A DNA stretch of 36,527 nucleotides, taken from positions 1 through 36,527 of the forward strand of contig CAYRFQ010000080.1 of the NCBI GenBank assembly GCA_964423615.1. The letters run 5' to 3'. Under the pieces are notes generated by a model. That model saw only the letters and a program-made list of their open reading frames with translations, made no database searches and had not been told where the DNA came from. Shown one piece after another: positions 15,519 through 25,172 of this stretch. Made by a program: the position numbers and the translations under genes. Position 1 is the first letter of the stretch. The number at the start of each line of letters is the position of its first letter. Origin of the DNA: CAYRFQ01 sp964423615. GTDB lineage: Bacteria; Planctomycetota; Planctomycetia; Gemmatales; Gemmataceae.

Positions 15519-18500
15519 TTAGTTAATCAGGGTGTAGTACAGGACCGTTGATGGATGGTCTCGTGCAGTAAACTTGGGTTGGGGGCCAGGATGGCCATAG
15601 ACGTATTGATTCTCTCTTCCGGTTACCGGCGTTCCGACCAACCCAACTATTTCGTTCATTGCATGGGCTTTGGTGCAGTAGGCCTGGAAAATCATTCCCG
15701 TTTGCTGGAGCACGACGGTCTCCTCGTTGGGCCCTTCTGGATCGAGAACAACGGACATGCCATCGACGAGTTCCCATTTGAGGTCGACCGGCATACCGAT
15801 GTTGGTTGGGAGGGTTACAGTTCCGCTCGTCGTCTGGAACTGCAGTGGCTGAATTCCTCCCACTGCAGGTGCGGTAGGAGCCGGTATACTCGCCATCAGG
15901 TTGGTTACCTGACGTGGAGCGGACCCGATCTGCGTCCGATCGACGATCGCGAACATTCGATGACGTATGTGTTGGTTGTCGGCTCGTCCGATTTCGGGAC
16001 CAAGGATCACTGGACGCACATCTTCGTCGAGGACTTCGAAGAACCCAACCGTGAGCCACACGGCGAATACGTTGCTGCGTGTGGTTACGTTATTGAATAG
16101 TTTGCTCAACAGTTCAAAACGTCTGTAGGGGTGAGTACTCGCCGGCGTTTGGTTTTCGAGAGCACGCAAGGCATCCAGCTGGTTCGGAGAATTCGAACGA
16201 AGGAGAGTGTAGTTCAGTCCATTCCCGACGTTAGCCGTTTCGCTCGCATTAACGGGGAGGTGCGCTGTGGCGAGCCCCATAACAGGTCGGTCATTAGGCC
16301 CAGGCATCCTGTTCGTATCTGGCGTTCGTGTATTGAGTAACGCCGTCAACATGCCAGCCGTAGCTGGGTCGCCATTCACTAACCCCGACAAAACCTCTTC
16401 GTCCCAGACCATGTTGATGTTGATCTTGCCGGGCCGACGGCGGTCACGTCGGATGACGATGCCAGTAGCATTCCGGTCTCGGTTGATCTCGTACGCCCAG
16501 TCCGTCTCGACGAGTTCCAGAAAACGGGCCAAACGTGTCGTTGGGTCGAACCATCGGGCATAATGCTGGTGGTAATCGGTACCGACTCTGAACTGTTGGG
16601 TCAACTCGTGGGGCCGGTAGCCCGAGACATGGAGCAACTCAATCGGGCTTGTGAGTTTCCGATCGAGATGGACTAACCAACTGAACGGAAAGGTCAGCGT
16701 ATCATTCGTTGCCGGCAACATCGTTTTGTCGTCCTTCTTCGAGTTGTGACGGAAGAACGAGTGAGCAGGAACCATAGGCGGAGGCATGGGCGGTGGCATC
16801 GGGGGATCGAGTTGCTGCTTCACCAACTCACTTCCGTCGTAAGGTTCTCTGCGGCCAAAGGAATTCTTCTGCTGGACGGGTGTAACCACCGGAAAATTAT
16901 TTTCATTCCACTGCACGCCTGAGTAAGTCTTCACATCCTTGACATAGTCGATGGTGATATAAGGGTTGTAACCAACCGCTGTGGCATCGTTATTGGGAGG
17001 AAGCGAAGGATTGGCTAGCCTCCGGAGCAAGATAGTGCTTTGCAATCCATTAACGACCCCATCGGGGTCTATCTGGAGAGGACTCGTACCGTCACGTTGT
17101 CGCTCGTACATCATTCCGGTTGCTTGGTAAGTGGGCGTGATGCCTGCAAACGGCAGGGGGGCCAGCGCCGCAGGTGGACCGATGACATAAAAGCCGTCGT
17201 TCGATCCGACCGTCCCTTTGAAGGCACCTTGGGCGGCCTTAAGTAGTGGCAGCGTGGCGGCGGATGTTTCTACCTTATTCCATCGGGTCGGGGCCATCGG
17301 GAGTCCGGCCGGTTCGGGATCCCCCTTGGGATTGTTTAGCTTGCGTAACTTCGTGAGCTGTTGATCATAAAGTTCTATCTGGTAGGTTGCATATTTCGTC
17401 ATTGGGTTAGAGGGATATGGCTTTGAGAGTTCGACATCGCCGTCGGCCGTTGGCCAGGGGTTGTGGAGTTCGACCCAGAAATACACCGGAAAATCTCTCG
17501 GGAGAATCATATTGTTCATCCGAGCTGCGATCTCATCTGGGTGATTCTTAACCTCGGAATACACTTCGTTGATGACGACTTTGGGGAGTTCCGTGCCGTA
17601 GACGAAATTCTCGGCAGTCTGCATGCCCATCCCGGCTGGTGGGTTCCACAGGAACAGCGTGTTCACATCGTCTTCGTCGATGAAATCGACAATGTTCGCC
17701 GCCAGTTGCGCTAACCATTGTCGAGCCGCGTAGGACTCGTGAGGATTGGCAGGAACGTTTTGACCATTGGGACGATTTCCAGTAGTAACCCAGACGAGTC
17801 GATCGTAAATTTCCTGGGCAAATTGCTGTCGGTCTTTATTGGCTTTCTTGAAATCTGCTGCGTAGGCAGTGAGTTCGCGATTGAGATCAAGTTTCCCAAG
17901 AGCTGCGAGGGCACTCCGGGCACTGCCGTTAAAGTCGCCAGCGTTCGGGATGCCAGTTGTCTGGAGACCAGCAGGAAAGGGCTTGGCCGTTCCGCTTGGG
18001 GGCTGGGCCACATTGTTATCTTCGCTGGCTGTGTAACTTGCCGATGTCTGGAGCCAGGGGGCGAGGCTCGGTCGGGGGAAGTCCCAGCTATCGGTCGTCA
18101 CGAGCCAAAGTCGTTTTGTTCTAGCATTTGCGTTTTTATAGGGGGTCGGGATCAAACGGAAGATGTCCGAAGTGAGGCCAGGCGAACCCGTGTCGTTGAA
18201 GCGATAGAGGGCTTCCAGCTGAGGCGCACGAAAAAGTCTGTCGTCACCGAGGCCAGGAACGAAAGCCCGTCCAGGATGCGTCGTTAACTCGCCGGAGCCT
18301 GATTGTCCGTTTCCGTATCGCGTACTGTCAAACTTGGCAAATGGCGTCAGTTTTTCGTCTGTCGTCATCCCTTCCTTGGGAAGTCGGTAGAAAAAGGTGC
18401 CGCCGTTGCTTCTCCCATCATAGTCCAGGCGGGCATAACTCGGAGGCACCGGAGAGAGTTCGAAAGCGTCGGTCCCATCTCCAGGAGTTTGATTAGGACC

Positions 18501-19700
18501 AAGTCGTCCCGAGGTGGCGTCATTGAACAGTGGGTTCAACTGGTTTTGATTTGTGAAGAGTGGCAGGAGGCTAACTTCCCACGGCCCCAATCCGTGATTG
18601 GCCGCGTGGTTGCCCCCATCTTGAATGTTCCCATGAACGTTAAGGTTCAAACGGCTATCGAGTTCCATGATCAACGGCGCAAACAGTGGCTTGTACTTTC
18701 GTCCGTCGGGGCCAGTGAGGACGGGATAGCCCAGGTCCATCCAGATGCTGTCGTTGTTGGCTACCTTCCGCACTCCGTTGACCATGACATACGGTGTGGC
18801 GTTCGGGAGGTTTCGGACGTCCCCACCGAGTTGAGGTGGTGGAAACGATTTGCCGTCCTTCTGATGGTAGGCAGGGAGTGGCCGAAGGGTTTGGGCCATC
18901 ATCTTCGTGATTTGGTCGGTGGTCCAGGGAACTTGTGTGATTGGGTTCGAGGTCACCCCCCAATTCGAGTTCATGGAAGGCGGAGCCAGGGCACCGATTC
19001 CAGTCCACGGACGATGGAAGGAGGGCAGGAGCACCTCGCCATTTCCATTCACGACCGCCAAAAACATGTTGTTCAAGTCGGGATAGGTGTAGGTAGGATT
19101 GATTCCGCCGTAATATCTCTGAGTTCCCTGCCCCACACCTGTTTGTTCGTCGGCCCGAAATCCAAAGTAACCCGGATCCCGCAAGACTTTCTCATAACCA
19201 TCTCGAGTGTTGATGAGCCAAGTGTAGTTCACAAGTTTCTGGTTATCTTGCCCCACGAGGCTCGCAGGACCACCGGCCTGAATTGTGTAACTTAGTCGCC
19301 CGACACCGTTGTACGGGATCGTTAGTGGTGCCGTCGATTTTGGCCTCGGAACTCCATACATGTTCGTGGCCAGGGAGTGTCCTCGCATCGACGACTGCCA
19401 GCCCACGGCGTTGTCTTCCGGTCCGTACAACAATTGACTCAAGAAAAACGAAAAGGCATGTTCGGGGTCCAATGTTGGAGCCGGTTCTTCATTGGCTTGT
19501 CGCGAATAGCGAGACGCCGTCGCTTCTGACTGAGCATAGAACACAAAACTCAGGGCAACGAGCGAAAATATGCTTAGCATTGTGACGACGATCAGGAGGA
19601 CTAACGCTCGTCGTTTGGCTAAATTTTGGGTCCTGACGGACTTCTTGGGTAGAGATCCGTTCGGTCGAGATTTGTTTGCTTGAAGTGGTTGCTTTCGCAT
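15519..19700 (-). CDS. Giant GspK-like minor pseudopilin (1393 aa)
   Basis: The ATG at 19700 follows GGAG. A basic N-terminus (KRRALVLLIVV from residue 29) leads into one transmembrane helix (about 32-55, LVLLIVVTMLSIFSLVALSF), as in GspK/PilX-type minor pseudopilins. Like GspK it lacks the Glu at +5. GspK-like landmarks recur in the body: LDSRLNLNVHG (347-357), AANIVDFIDEDD (667-678, compare the DW(I/R)DxD motif) and a late GKININ followed by a segment resembling the helical tip. GspK is normally about 300-350 aa, so this protein is roughly four times longer, with large Pro/Gly/Asn-rich insertions (for example MPPPMPPPMVP near 990). In T2SS, GspK caps the pseudopilus with GspI and GspJ. The position directly after the GspI- and GspJ-like genes and before the terminator supports this role. 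The GspK relation is inferred from context plus weak motifs. Confidence 0.7.
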   Translation of the reverse strand: MRKQPLQANKSRPNGSLPKKSVRTQNLAKRRALVLLIVVTMLSIFSLVALSFVFYAQSEATASRYSRQANEEPAPTLDPEHAFSFFLSQLLYGPEDNAVGWQSSMRGHSLATNMYGVPRPKSTAPLTIPYNGVGRLSYTIQAGGPASLVGQDNQKLVNYTWLINTRDGYEKVLRDPGYFGFRADEQTGVGQGTQRYYGGINPTYTYPDLNNMFLAVVNGNGEVLLPSFHRPWTGIGALAPPSMNSNWGVTSNPITQVPWTTDQITKMMAQTLRPLPAYHQKDGKSFPPPQLGGDVRNLPNATPYVMVNGVRKVANNDSIWMDLGYPVLTGPDGRKYKPLFAPLIMELDSRLNLNVHGNIQDGGNHAANHGLGPWEVSLLPLFTNQNQLNPLFNDATSGRLGPNQTPGDGTDAFELSPVPPSYARLDYDGRSNGGTFFYRLPKEGMTTDEKLTPFAKFDSTRYGNGQSGSGELTTHPGRAFVPGLGDDRLFRAPQLEALYRFNDTGSPGLTSDIFRLIPTPYKNANARTKRLWLVTTDSWDFPRPSLAPWLQTSASYTASEDNNVAQPPSGTAKPFPAGLQTTGIPNAGDFNGSARSALAALGKLDLNRELTAYAADFKKANKDRQQFAQEIYDRLVWVTTGNRPNGQNVPANPHESYAARQWLAQLAANIVDFIDEDDVNTLFLWNPPAGMGMQTAENFVYGTELPKVVINEVYSEVKNHPDEIAARMNNMILPRDFPVYFWVELHNPWPTADGDVELSKPYPSNPMTKYATYQIELYDQQLTKLRKLNNPKGDPEPAGLPMAPTRWNKVETSAATLPLLKAAQGAFKGTVGSNDGFYVIGPPAALAPLPFAGITPTYQATGMMYERQRDGTSPLQIDPDGVVNGLQSTILLRRLANPSLPPNNDATAVGYNPYITIDYVKDVKTYSGVQWNENNFPVVTPVQQKNSFGRREPYDGSELVKQQLDPPMPPPMPPPMVPAHSFFRHNSKKDDKTMLPATNDTLTFPFSWLVHLDRKLTSPIELLHVSGYRPHELTQQFRVGTDYHQHYARWFDPTTRLARFLELVETDWAYEINRDRNATGIVIRRDRRRPGKININMVWDEEVLSGLVNGDPATAGMLTALLNTRTPDTNRMPGPNDRPVMGLATAHLPVNASETANVGNGLNYTLLRSNSPNQLDALRALENQTPASTHPYRRFELLSKLFNNVTTRSNVFAVWLTVGFFEVLDEDVRPVILGPEIGRADNQHIRHRMFAIVDRTQIGSAPRQVTNLMASIPAPTAPAVGGIQPLQFQTTSGTVTLPTNIGMPVDLKWELVDGMSVVLDPEGPNEETVVLQQTGMIFQAYCTKAHAMNEIVGLVGTPVTGRENQYVYGHPGPQPKFTARDHPSTVLYYTLIN

Positions 19701-19834
19701 AGATTACTCCTGCTCCGTGTCGGAAGACCTCAAAAGGGCCTCAAGACCAAAGCTGATGTCTTCGAGATGTCGGGCATTGCTTCAACGAATGCGTGTTTCC
19801 ACGGACCTCGCTCCGGTGGAGTTTGGGACCGAAT

Positions 19835-20944
19835 TTACATGTCTTGGATGATCGTGATCTGCCGTGTTTGACGAGTTTTGGTGTCCCAGACGCGAAGGGT
19901 AATCCGGAGAGCTGCCACAGTGTATCGCACTCCCGTTCCAGGCATCGGAATCTCTGCAGGGATGATTGCAGTATCTAGCTCGAACTTGCCAGTCATATCG
20001 AAGTATTGGGCATCCTTCGTGTTATCATGGAAGAAGTCGAGAAAATCTCTATCATCGGAGAACGACCCAGCATTAGAAACAAGCCGCACGAGTGGTTCGA
20101 CTTGGAACGAAACAACGTTCGAGAGCATTAGGGACTCTCCTAATGTCTGAGTTGGATTCGTCGTGAGTTGATAGCCGCGATTCGTCGAACCCCTCGCGAC
20201 TTCTTCGGGAGTGTGGAATTTCAGCTTGCCTGTTGTCGTATCCGGACTGCAACTGAGGTAAGCCCAGTTATTCAACGTAAGGTTTGGATAAATTCCTTCC
20301 ACAGAGGTATCTCTTGAAACGAGCGCCCGTTGGACTCTGTAGAGGTCATGAATGGCAAAACCACTCGCCCCGTTAGGGTCGGTCGGAAAGTCTGTCGTTC
20401 CGGTCTTATTGAGAAAGTACGCGACTTCCGCCCATTGGCTGTTGTAAGCTGGCGTGGTACTGGTTTCGTGGCGAACGTCACGACGACTTGTCCCCAAGAT
20501 ATCTTCGGGTTGAGTCGTTCCGGCCGGCACCACATTCTGAGGAAAAGAGGTCACCAAGTCTTCGGCCCTAGCTCCTCGAAGTTTGATCGTGAAATGTAAA
20601 ACATGTTGCGTGGCCCGGAATGATGGAATCCCATCCGCATCGTCGCCCTCATCTATTGGTCTGAAAAGCACAAGCCGAAAAAATCCTTCCCGCGGTCGTC
20701 CCTCGGGTGTCCAAATCCCAGGATCACTCAAACGTTTATTTCCGTCGAAATGGTTGGCCTGGAGGTCGGCCCGTAACCTCACGGAAACGCTTCGCAAACC
20801 CGCCTGGAGATCACCGATCCCCTTCAGACCACGGAACGTATCCAACCCCGTAACGAACGCACTGGAGATGATCACCATGATGAATAAAGTCAAGGCCATG
20901 GCGACCAGCATTTCGACCAGGGTGAAAGCGTCTCTACGTTGCAT
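19835..20944 (-). CDS. Prepilin-like minor pseudopilin, GspJ/PilW position
   Basis: 369 aa from the ATG at 20944 (AGGAAC upstream). The N-terminus MQRRDAFTLVEMLVAMALTL is a type III signal with Glu at +5, followed by a hydrophobic helix (about 7-28). Ala6 takes the place of the usual Gly at -1 of the prepilin-peptidase site. The body includes LRSVSVRLRADLQANHFDG and a domain typical of PilW/GspJ-like proteins (DLYRVQRALVS; VRYTVAALRITLRVWDTKTRQTRQITI at the end). It would be an inner-membrane prepilin that joins the pseudopilus tip with GspI and GspK. It is 65 bp downstream of the GspI-like gene and 134 bp upstream of the GspK-like gene, in canonical I-J-K order. It is longer than usual GspJ (about 200 aa). 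Confidence 0.82.
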   Translation of the reverse strand: MQRRDAFTLVEMLVAMALTLFIMVIISSAFVTGLDTFRGLKGIGDLQAGLRSVSVRLRADLQANHFDGNKRLSDPGIWTPEGRPREGFFRLVLFRPIDEGDDADGIPSFRATQHVLHFTIKLRGARAEDLVTSFPQNVVPAGTTQPEDILGTSRRDVRHETSTTPAYNSQWAEVAYFLNKTGTTDFPTDPNGASGFAIHDLYRVQRALVSRDTSVEGIYPNLTLNNWAYLSCSPDTTTGKLKFHTPEEVARGSTNRGYQLTTNPTQTLGESLMLSNVVSFQVEPLVRLVSNAGSFSDDRDFLDFFHDNTKDAQYFDMTGKFELDTAIIPAEIPMPGTGVRYTVAALRITLRVWDTKTRQTRQITIIQDM

Positions 20945-21009
20945 GACTGTGTTCCTGTCCCAATATATTCGTTCTGTCCAATTTCTAGGCGAATCCGAAC
21001 GCACATTTT

Positions 21010-22050
21010 CTAATTCGGTCCACGTCCGGAGCCAATGCGAACGACGTCGACGACCCACTCTAGAACAACGACTCTACCAGTAAAAAATTCCTGGGTCGGT
21101 GCCATGGGTGGAGGTGGTATCTGCTGATACTCTTTGAAGAGCTTTCCGTAAGGCAACCGAAGCGGCTGTTGGACTTCGACTTCGAGTTGTGTTCCGCCGT
21201 TGACCAGTGTGGTCCCCACTACTTTGTAGAATTGGGCATGACACGGCAGAGAAGAAGGGACCATATTGACAGTAATCGTGGGAGTCGTGGCATCCAGAAT
21301 CCATGTTCCAGGGACCAGTCTTTCCAGCGACCCGGGGTTGGACAAGTAGATTTTGTTGGCCTTCATATCGAACAGGGCACCGTAGGAATCCTCCCCCGTC
21401 TGCAACGATTTCACCAACCCGATCGGCCGTTTGTGGTAAACAACAACGCTGAGGTCAACGACAGCAGCATCTGTCATGGGCCGACGAGCAAGATAGGCCC
21501 AGGTGTAGTTGAGATTCCGCTCATAGTTACCGGCTCCCGTCTCAGGAACGCTGTCTTCGGAAAATACAATTTCGTCCAGAGAACCAAACCACTTGAGACG
21601 TTGTTGGATATTCGGAGAGCCGAATTGGGGGGATTCCGGAAACAGTGCCGAAGGCACGCTCACTCTTTTCAGCCCATTAACCTGACCACCAACCCACCCA
21701 GCGGAGTTTCCAAGGTATAACTCCGTCCCGTAAGGATCAACGAAGAGGGGATGACTCGGTTGATCCGGCGGAGCGTCAGACAGGATATTGGGTCGGGGAT
21801 TTACGAAAGGACTCGTCAATGCGGCTTGGGGAAAGGCCGCACGGTCGACGAAGGGACCATTGCGAATGTCCTTGATCTCGGCAATCTCCACGGCATTCTG
21901 AACGACGTGGGCCGTGCGTTGGTCGATGATCGCTTGCTGCATCGTCAAGATGCCAATGGGGAACATCGTAAGCAACGCCAACAACCCAATCCCCATCACA
22001 AAGATAGCGACCAGTACTTCGACCAGAGTAGCACCCGCACGTCGTTTCAT
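21010..22050 (-). CDS. Prepilin-like minor pseudopilin, GspI/PilV position
   Basis: 346 aa. The short leader MKRRAG is followed by ATLVEVLVAIFVMGIGLLAL; cleavage is expected after Gly6, with Ala instead of Phe at +1 and Glu11 at +5. The MGIGLLALLTMFPIG stretch is characteristic of PilV/GspI-type proteins. The body has QQAIIDQRTAHVVQNAVEIAEI, the usual amphipathic helix of this class, then a long beta-rich domain without recognisable catalytic motifs. GspI nucleates the minor-pseudopilin tip complex with GspJ and GspK, encoded next in this transcript. The protein is about twice the usual GspI length, as with the other pseudopilins here. The spacing to its neighbours (65-82 bp) suggests one operon. 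Confidence 0.82.
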   Translation of the reverse strand: MKRRAGATLVEVLVAIFVMGIGLLALLTMFPIGILTMQQAIIDQRTAHVVQNAVEIAEIKDIRNGPFVDRAAFPQAALTSPFVNPRPNILSDAPPDQPSHPLFVDPYGTELYLGNSAGWVGGQVNGLKRVSVPSALFPESPQFGSPNIQQRLKWFGSLDEIVFSEDSVPETGAGNYERNLNYTWAYLARRPMTDAAVVDLSVVVYHKRPIGLVKSLQTGEDSYGALFDMKANKIYLSNPGSLERLVPGTWILDATTPTITVNMVPSSLPCHAQFYKVVGTTLVNGGTQLEVEVQQPLRLPYGKLFKEYQQIPPPPMAPTQEFFTGRVVVLEWVVDVVRIGSGRGPN

Positions 22051-22132
22051 TGGTCCGTGATCCTTTTTTGTCTTCTTGGAGCGTCGTTAGCTTGGTTGGG
22101 ATCGCTAGCCCAACGGTTCGGTTCATCATCGA

Positions 22133-23068
22133 TTATCGGACGTAGATGTACGGGTTCCCGCTCTTGCCCTGTACTCTCGCCCCCGTTTCCACCTCCACGT
22201 TGCTCGTCTCTCCCGATCGTGTGTTCAAGACCATCAGAGTAGGTGCTCCGTCATAAGGTGAAGTACCTGTTTGTTCCCGGACCCAGAAGACATACCAATC
22301 CGTCGAAGGATTCCCCATCACCGCGCCTGATGGAGAGAACATGATATCGATGACCCCTCCCGTTCCCAAAGGCACCAGGGAGGAAGTCATGTTGGGATCG
22401 AGAGGAGAGTCTTGAATGGGATTGATGGTGTCCACAACGACATCAGTGGGAAGGGTAATGGGTGGTTCACCCAGAGGTCTAGGCTTCCGAACGATCCGAA
22501 AATTCGGAGTCGGTTCTTTGATCTCGGTTGGCAACTGTGATTGGAGTTGCAGCGCTGAACCGTTGACACCCACGATGCGCCGCATCAATCCACTTCCGTT
22601 GACCTCGATCCAGTCTCCTACTTCAACCAAGGCAGCATCGATTTCCCTGTTGATGTTCGGATAGTCGACGGATTCGGCCTCTGTTGCAGGGCGATAATCC
22701 AATAAGGTCGGCTGGTTATTACTGTCGAGTTTTGTCTTTACGAGTCCACCGCTCAAGTCGTCCGGCTGTCCGATGAGCACCATCGTTGAGTAATACCTTG
22801 GCTGACTCGGGTTGTCCGGCAACAACCGCAACCCTCGTGGGGCTCGGTCGAGCAGAGCGCGTTGTTTGGCGACCATCAACAATTTTTGCAACTGACCCGC
22901 ACCCGACGCGATACGCTCTTGCGAAGAGTATGACGGCAAAAACAATACCGTCAAACCCAATAGAGTCAGAACCAACGCGACCACCACCAGTAACTCGATG
23001 AGAGTGTATCCTCGTCGGACCAAGGGCGAAGTCTTCGTTGGTGGTCTTTGCTGGTTATTCGATATCAT
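22133..23068 (-). CDS. Prepilin-like pseudopilin, GspH position
   Basis: 311 aa from the ATG at 23068; a GTG at 23101 would add 11 residues but has no better ribosome site. The type III signal is near-perfect: LVRRG-YTLIELLVVVALVL, cleavage after Gly20, Glu25 at +5. The following RIASGAGQLQKLLMVAKQRALLDRAPRGLRLL resembles the GspH/FimT pattern, where a helix of basic and Ala/Leu residues precedes a beta domain. The C-terminal half ends in MVLNTRSGETSNVEVETG-type strands. It is probably a minor pseudopilin of the secretion pilus. Its location between two GspG-like genes upstream and the GspI/J/K set downstream matches GspH in canonical gene order. Confidence 0.82.
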   Translation of the reverse strand: MISNNQQRPPTKTSPLVRRGYTLIELLVVVALVLTLLGLTVLFLPSYSSQERIASGAGQLQKLLMVAKQRALLDRAPRGLRLLPDNPSQPRYYSTMVLIGQPDDLSGGLVKTKLDSNNQPTLLDYRPATEAESVDYPNINREIDAALVEVGDWIEVNGSGLMRRIVGVNGSALQLQSQLPTEIKEPTPNFRIVRKPRPLGEPPITLPTDVVVDTINPIQDSPLDPNMTSSLVPLGTGGVIDIMFSPSGAVMGNPSTDWYVFWVREQTGTSPYDGAPTLMVLNTRSGETSNVEVETGARVQGKSGNPYIYVR

Positions 23069-23159
23069 GGCAGTTTTTCGCTCGCTGGGGCTTTGGCCCA
23101 CATGTTGATGAGTAACGAATTGAAAGGTGAGTCAAAGCCAACACTAGAAAACAGAGAAG

Positions 23160-24134
23160 CTACTCGCGGAAACTGTAGATGTTGTCCTGAGCGACAGCCG
23201 GATTGTCTTCGGTCATCGTGAACGCTCCCAGCCCCAAAGTTAAGTCCTCACCAGCAGAAACAATAACCGGAATCGAATAGTAGCTGTCTCGCCAGGTGTA
23301 CCCCGATGGCGGAGTCGCTGGGAGGCTCGGTTCATAGACTAACCGCTCGAACGTATATCGGAAATTCGTCCATGTATTGAGACGCTGAAGCACCTGATCG
23401 GGGTCCAACAAGTCCTCGGTTTGGGTTTTCCTGGTCACTCTCACCCTCGAACTCTTACGTGTCGGAAACGTACTCCCCAACGGAAATCGAAAGAACGCCA
23501 GCGGCGTTCCCCAATCATCGACGAGTTCGGGCACGTTATCACCATCAGTATCGCGTTGGTATTGATCCAGTTCGATGTGCGAGGTCGCTTCGCCTTTACT
23601 CAGAGCCAACATCAGGCAAGCCGCGGATTGAGTTCCCGGGTTGGCCGTGTCCGTCGCGCTGCTGTTCCAGCCCAACGTGCTCAGCATGTTCAAATAACCA
23701 GGGACATACTTGCGTCGATTTTTCGGAATCAGTGGTGGACTTCCGTTGTAGAGAGTGCTGGGCTTATACAACACATAGTTTTCAACCGATGCCACGTTGA
23801 GTTCGTTCAAATCTTGAGGGAAGGCTTCCATGAGTCGGAGTTTCACCCAGATCACCTTGGCTCGCGGGCGGTCGTTTTCAGCTAAGAACAAGACAGCAGG
23901 AGACGGTTCCTCTTTCTTCGCTTCCACAACGACTCTTTCCCACTCTCTCTGCAAGATGTTGTGGAGGGTATCGACTCGGTCTAACGTGTTGGAGTAATGC
24001 TGCGTCTCGATATATTTCATGACGCCGCTCGAAACGAGTCCGACTAGGATGAGCAATATTCCGATCACCACGAGCAGTTCAACGAGTGTGAAGCCGGTGC
24101 GGCGGATAGCTTTTAAATTTAGGTGATTATTCAT
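23160..24134 (-). CDS. Prepilin-like pseudopilin, second GspG-like protein
   Basis: 324 aa. The ATG at 24134 follows GGAG, and only 5 bp separate it from the stop of the preceding pilin gene, so translation is probably coupled. Residues 1-14 (ending IRRTG) form the leader; cleavage yields FTLVELLVVIGILLILVGLV with Glu19 at +5. The helix continues KYIETQHYSNTLDRVDTLHNILQREWERVV. A C-terminal region contains LDQYQRDTDGDNVPELVDDWGTPLAFFRFP. The DxDGD...DDWGTPL part recalls the calcium/Gly-rich loop of GspG, where a WG(T/N)P motif is typical. It is likely a (pseudo)pilin subunit; which of the two GspG-like proteins is the major subunit cannot be told from sequence. Confidence 0.84.
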   Translation of the reverse strand: MNNHLNLKAIRRTGFTLVELLVVIGILLILVGLVSSGVMKYIETQHYSNTLDRVDTLHNILQREWERVVVEAKKEEPSPAVLFLAENDRPRAKVIWVKLRLMEAFPQDLNELNVASVENYVLYKPSTLYNGSPPLIPKNRRKYVPGYLNMLSTLGWNSSATDTANPGTQSAACLMLALSKGEATSHIELDQYQRDTDGDNVPELVDDWGTPLAFFRFPLGSTFPTRKSSRVRVTRKTQTEDLLDPDQVLQRLNTWTNFRYTFERLVYEPSLPATPPSGYTWRDSYYSIPVIVSAGEDLTLGLGAFTMTEDNPAVAQDNIYSFRE

Positions 24135-24139
24135 TCGGG

Positions 24140-25084
24140 CTACTCCGCAGCTACGCCAAGCGGTACTGGATGGAAGTTCGTGATGTCGTCGCGCCCAGCC
24201 CCAAAAACGGCCGGGTTGTTTGGATTATAAACATTGTTCGAATTGTTGAATCCAAACCTGGCATCTTCGCCTGCCGAGATGAGTTGAAAAGATTTGGAGC
24301 TATGAAATAGCCCCGTCGATCCAGCCTTTTTATATGGGATCAGGCCCTTTGTTGGGTCGTTTTCTTGGGTGGAACCGAGAGAAGGACAATGGTCACCATA
24401 AGTCGAAGTCGAGGAAACACCAGTCCCGGAACTGAAATAAACCCACGGACTCTCTTCGTAGACATCCTTGTAAGAGTAGAATCGAGTCGGGTTTTGGTAC
24501 TGCGCGGCAATATTTGGTACGGAGATCGTGCGTTGATATAAACGCGTTGGCTTGAAGTCAAAGAATGGTTTTTGTCGGGTGCCGCTGGATATTGGATTCG
24601 ACGGGCTGTCGGTAAATCCAATCGTTTCGCCCGTGCTCCAATCTTGAACTCCACCAAGGAAGAACACCAGACATTGATCGCCTTCGAGAACAACTGCATA
24701 CTTTTCGCCAGGCGCTAACGCCCGTTGTTGCGAAGGATGCTGCCCTGCTGCCCAATCAGGAGGCGCGGTAGTGAACCGAATACGCGGCCAAATCCGTGTC
24801 AAGGACTTCAAGGACTCTTGAGCGAGCGGGTGGGTCAAGTATTGGGCAGGGTCGTTACTTAACAGAACTCGACTCGGGGGATAAATGCTGTACTTTTGCT
24901 TGAACTCAGCCAGAGCCTTCGAGAGTTCGTTCATATCATTTTGGTTCGCGACCCTGTTCGCCGAGGCGTAAAACCGCAGCACGCCGGACGCCGTGAGACC
25001 CACAAGGACCACAATAATCGCGATCACTACGAGCATCTCGATCAAAGTAAAACCACGCCTCGGTTGAGTTCGTGTGGTGATCAT
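24140..25084 (-). CDS. Prepilin-like pseudopilin, first GspG-like protein
   Basis: 314 aa from the ATG at 25084 (CGAGGAA, 7 nt spacer); the frame stays open upstream but that extension runs into the gspF end. The leader MITTRTQPRRG is cleaved before FTLIEMLVVIAIIVVLVGLT, the most canonical prepilin signal in the cluster. The helix continues LRFYASANRVANQNDMNELSKALAEFKQKYSIYPP, which matches the GspG-style long N-terminal helix followed by YPP. The rest is a globular domain with no catalytic motifs; SAGEDARFGF near the C-terminus recurs in many planctomycete GspG-like pilins (the next gene has a related SAGEDLTLGLG). It is 88 bp downstream of gspF and is probably the major pseudopilin. Confidence 0.86.
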   Translation of the reverse strand: MITTRTQPRRGFTLIEMLVVIAIIVVLVGLTASGVLRFYASANRVANQNDMNELSKALAEFKQKYSIYPPSRVLLSNDPAQYLTHPLAQESLKSLTRIWPRIRFTTAPPDWAAGQHPSQQRALAPGEKYAVVLEGDQCLVFFLGGVQDWSTGETIGFTDSPSNPISSGTRQKPFFDFKPTRLYQRTISVPNIAAQYQNPTRFYSYKDVYEESPWVYFSSGTGVSSTSTYGDHCPSLGSTQENDPTKGLIPYKKAGSTGLFHSSKSFQLISAGEDARFGFNNSNNVYNPNNPAVFGAGRDDITNFHPVPLGVAAE

Positions 25085-25172
25085 GGAATAATTCCTCGAA
25101 TGATATGGCGCAGACAGTGACGAGAACGAGTACCAGTCAGGAATCGTTCTCGCCTTGCGCTGCTCTTGCTTA

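Noticed and set aside
18303..19295. 330-codon plus-strand open frame opposite the GspK-like gene
   Set aside because: It has no ribosome-binding site and a composition typical of antisense frames; the minus-strand gene has a good start, a membrane helix and operon context.
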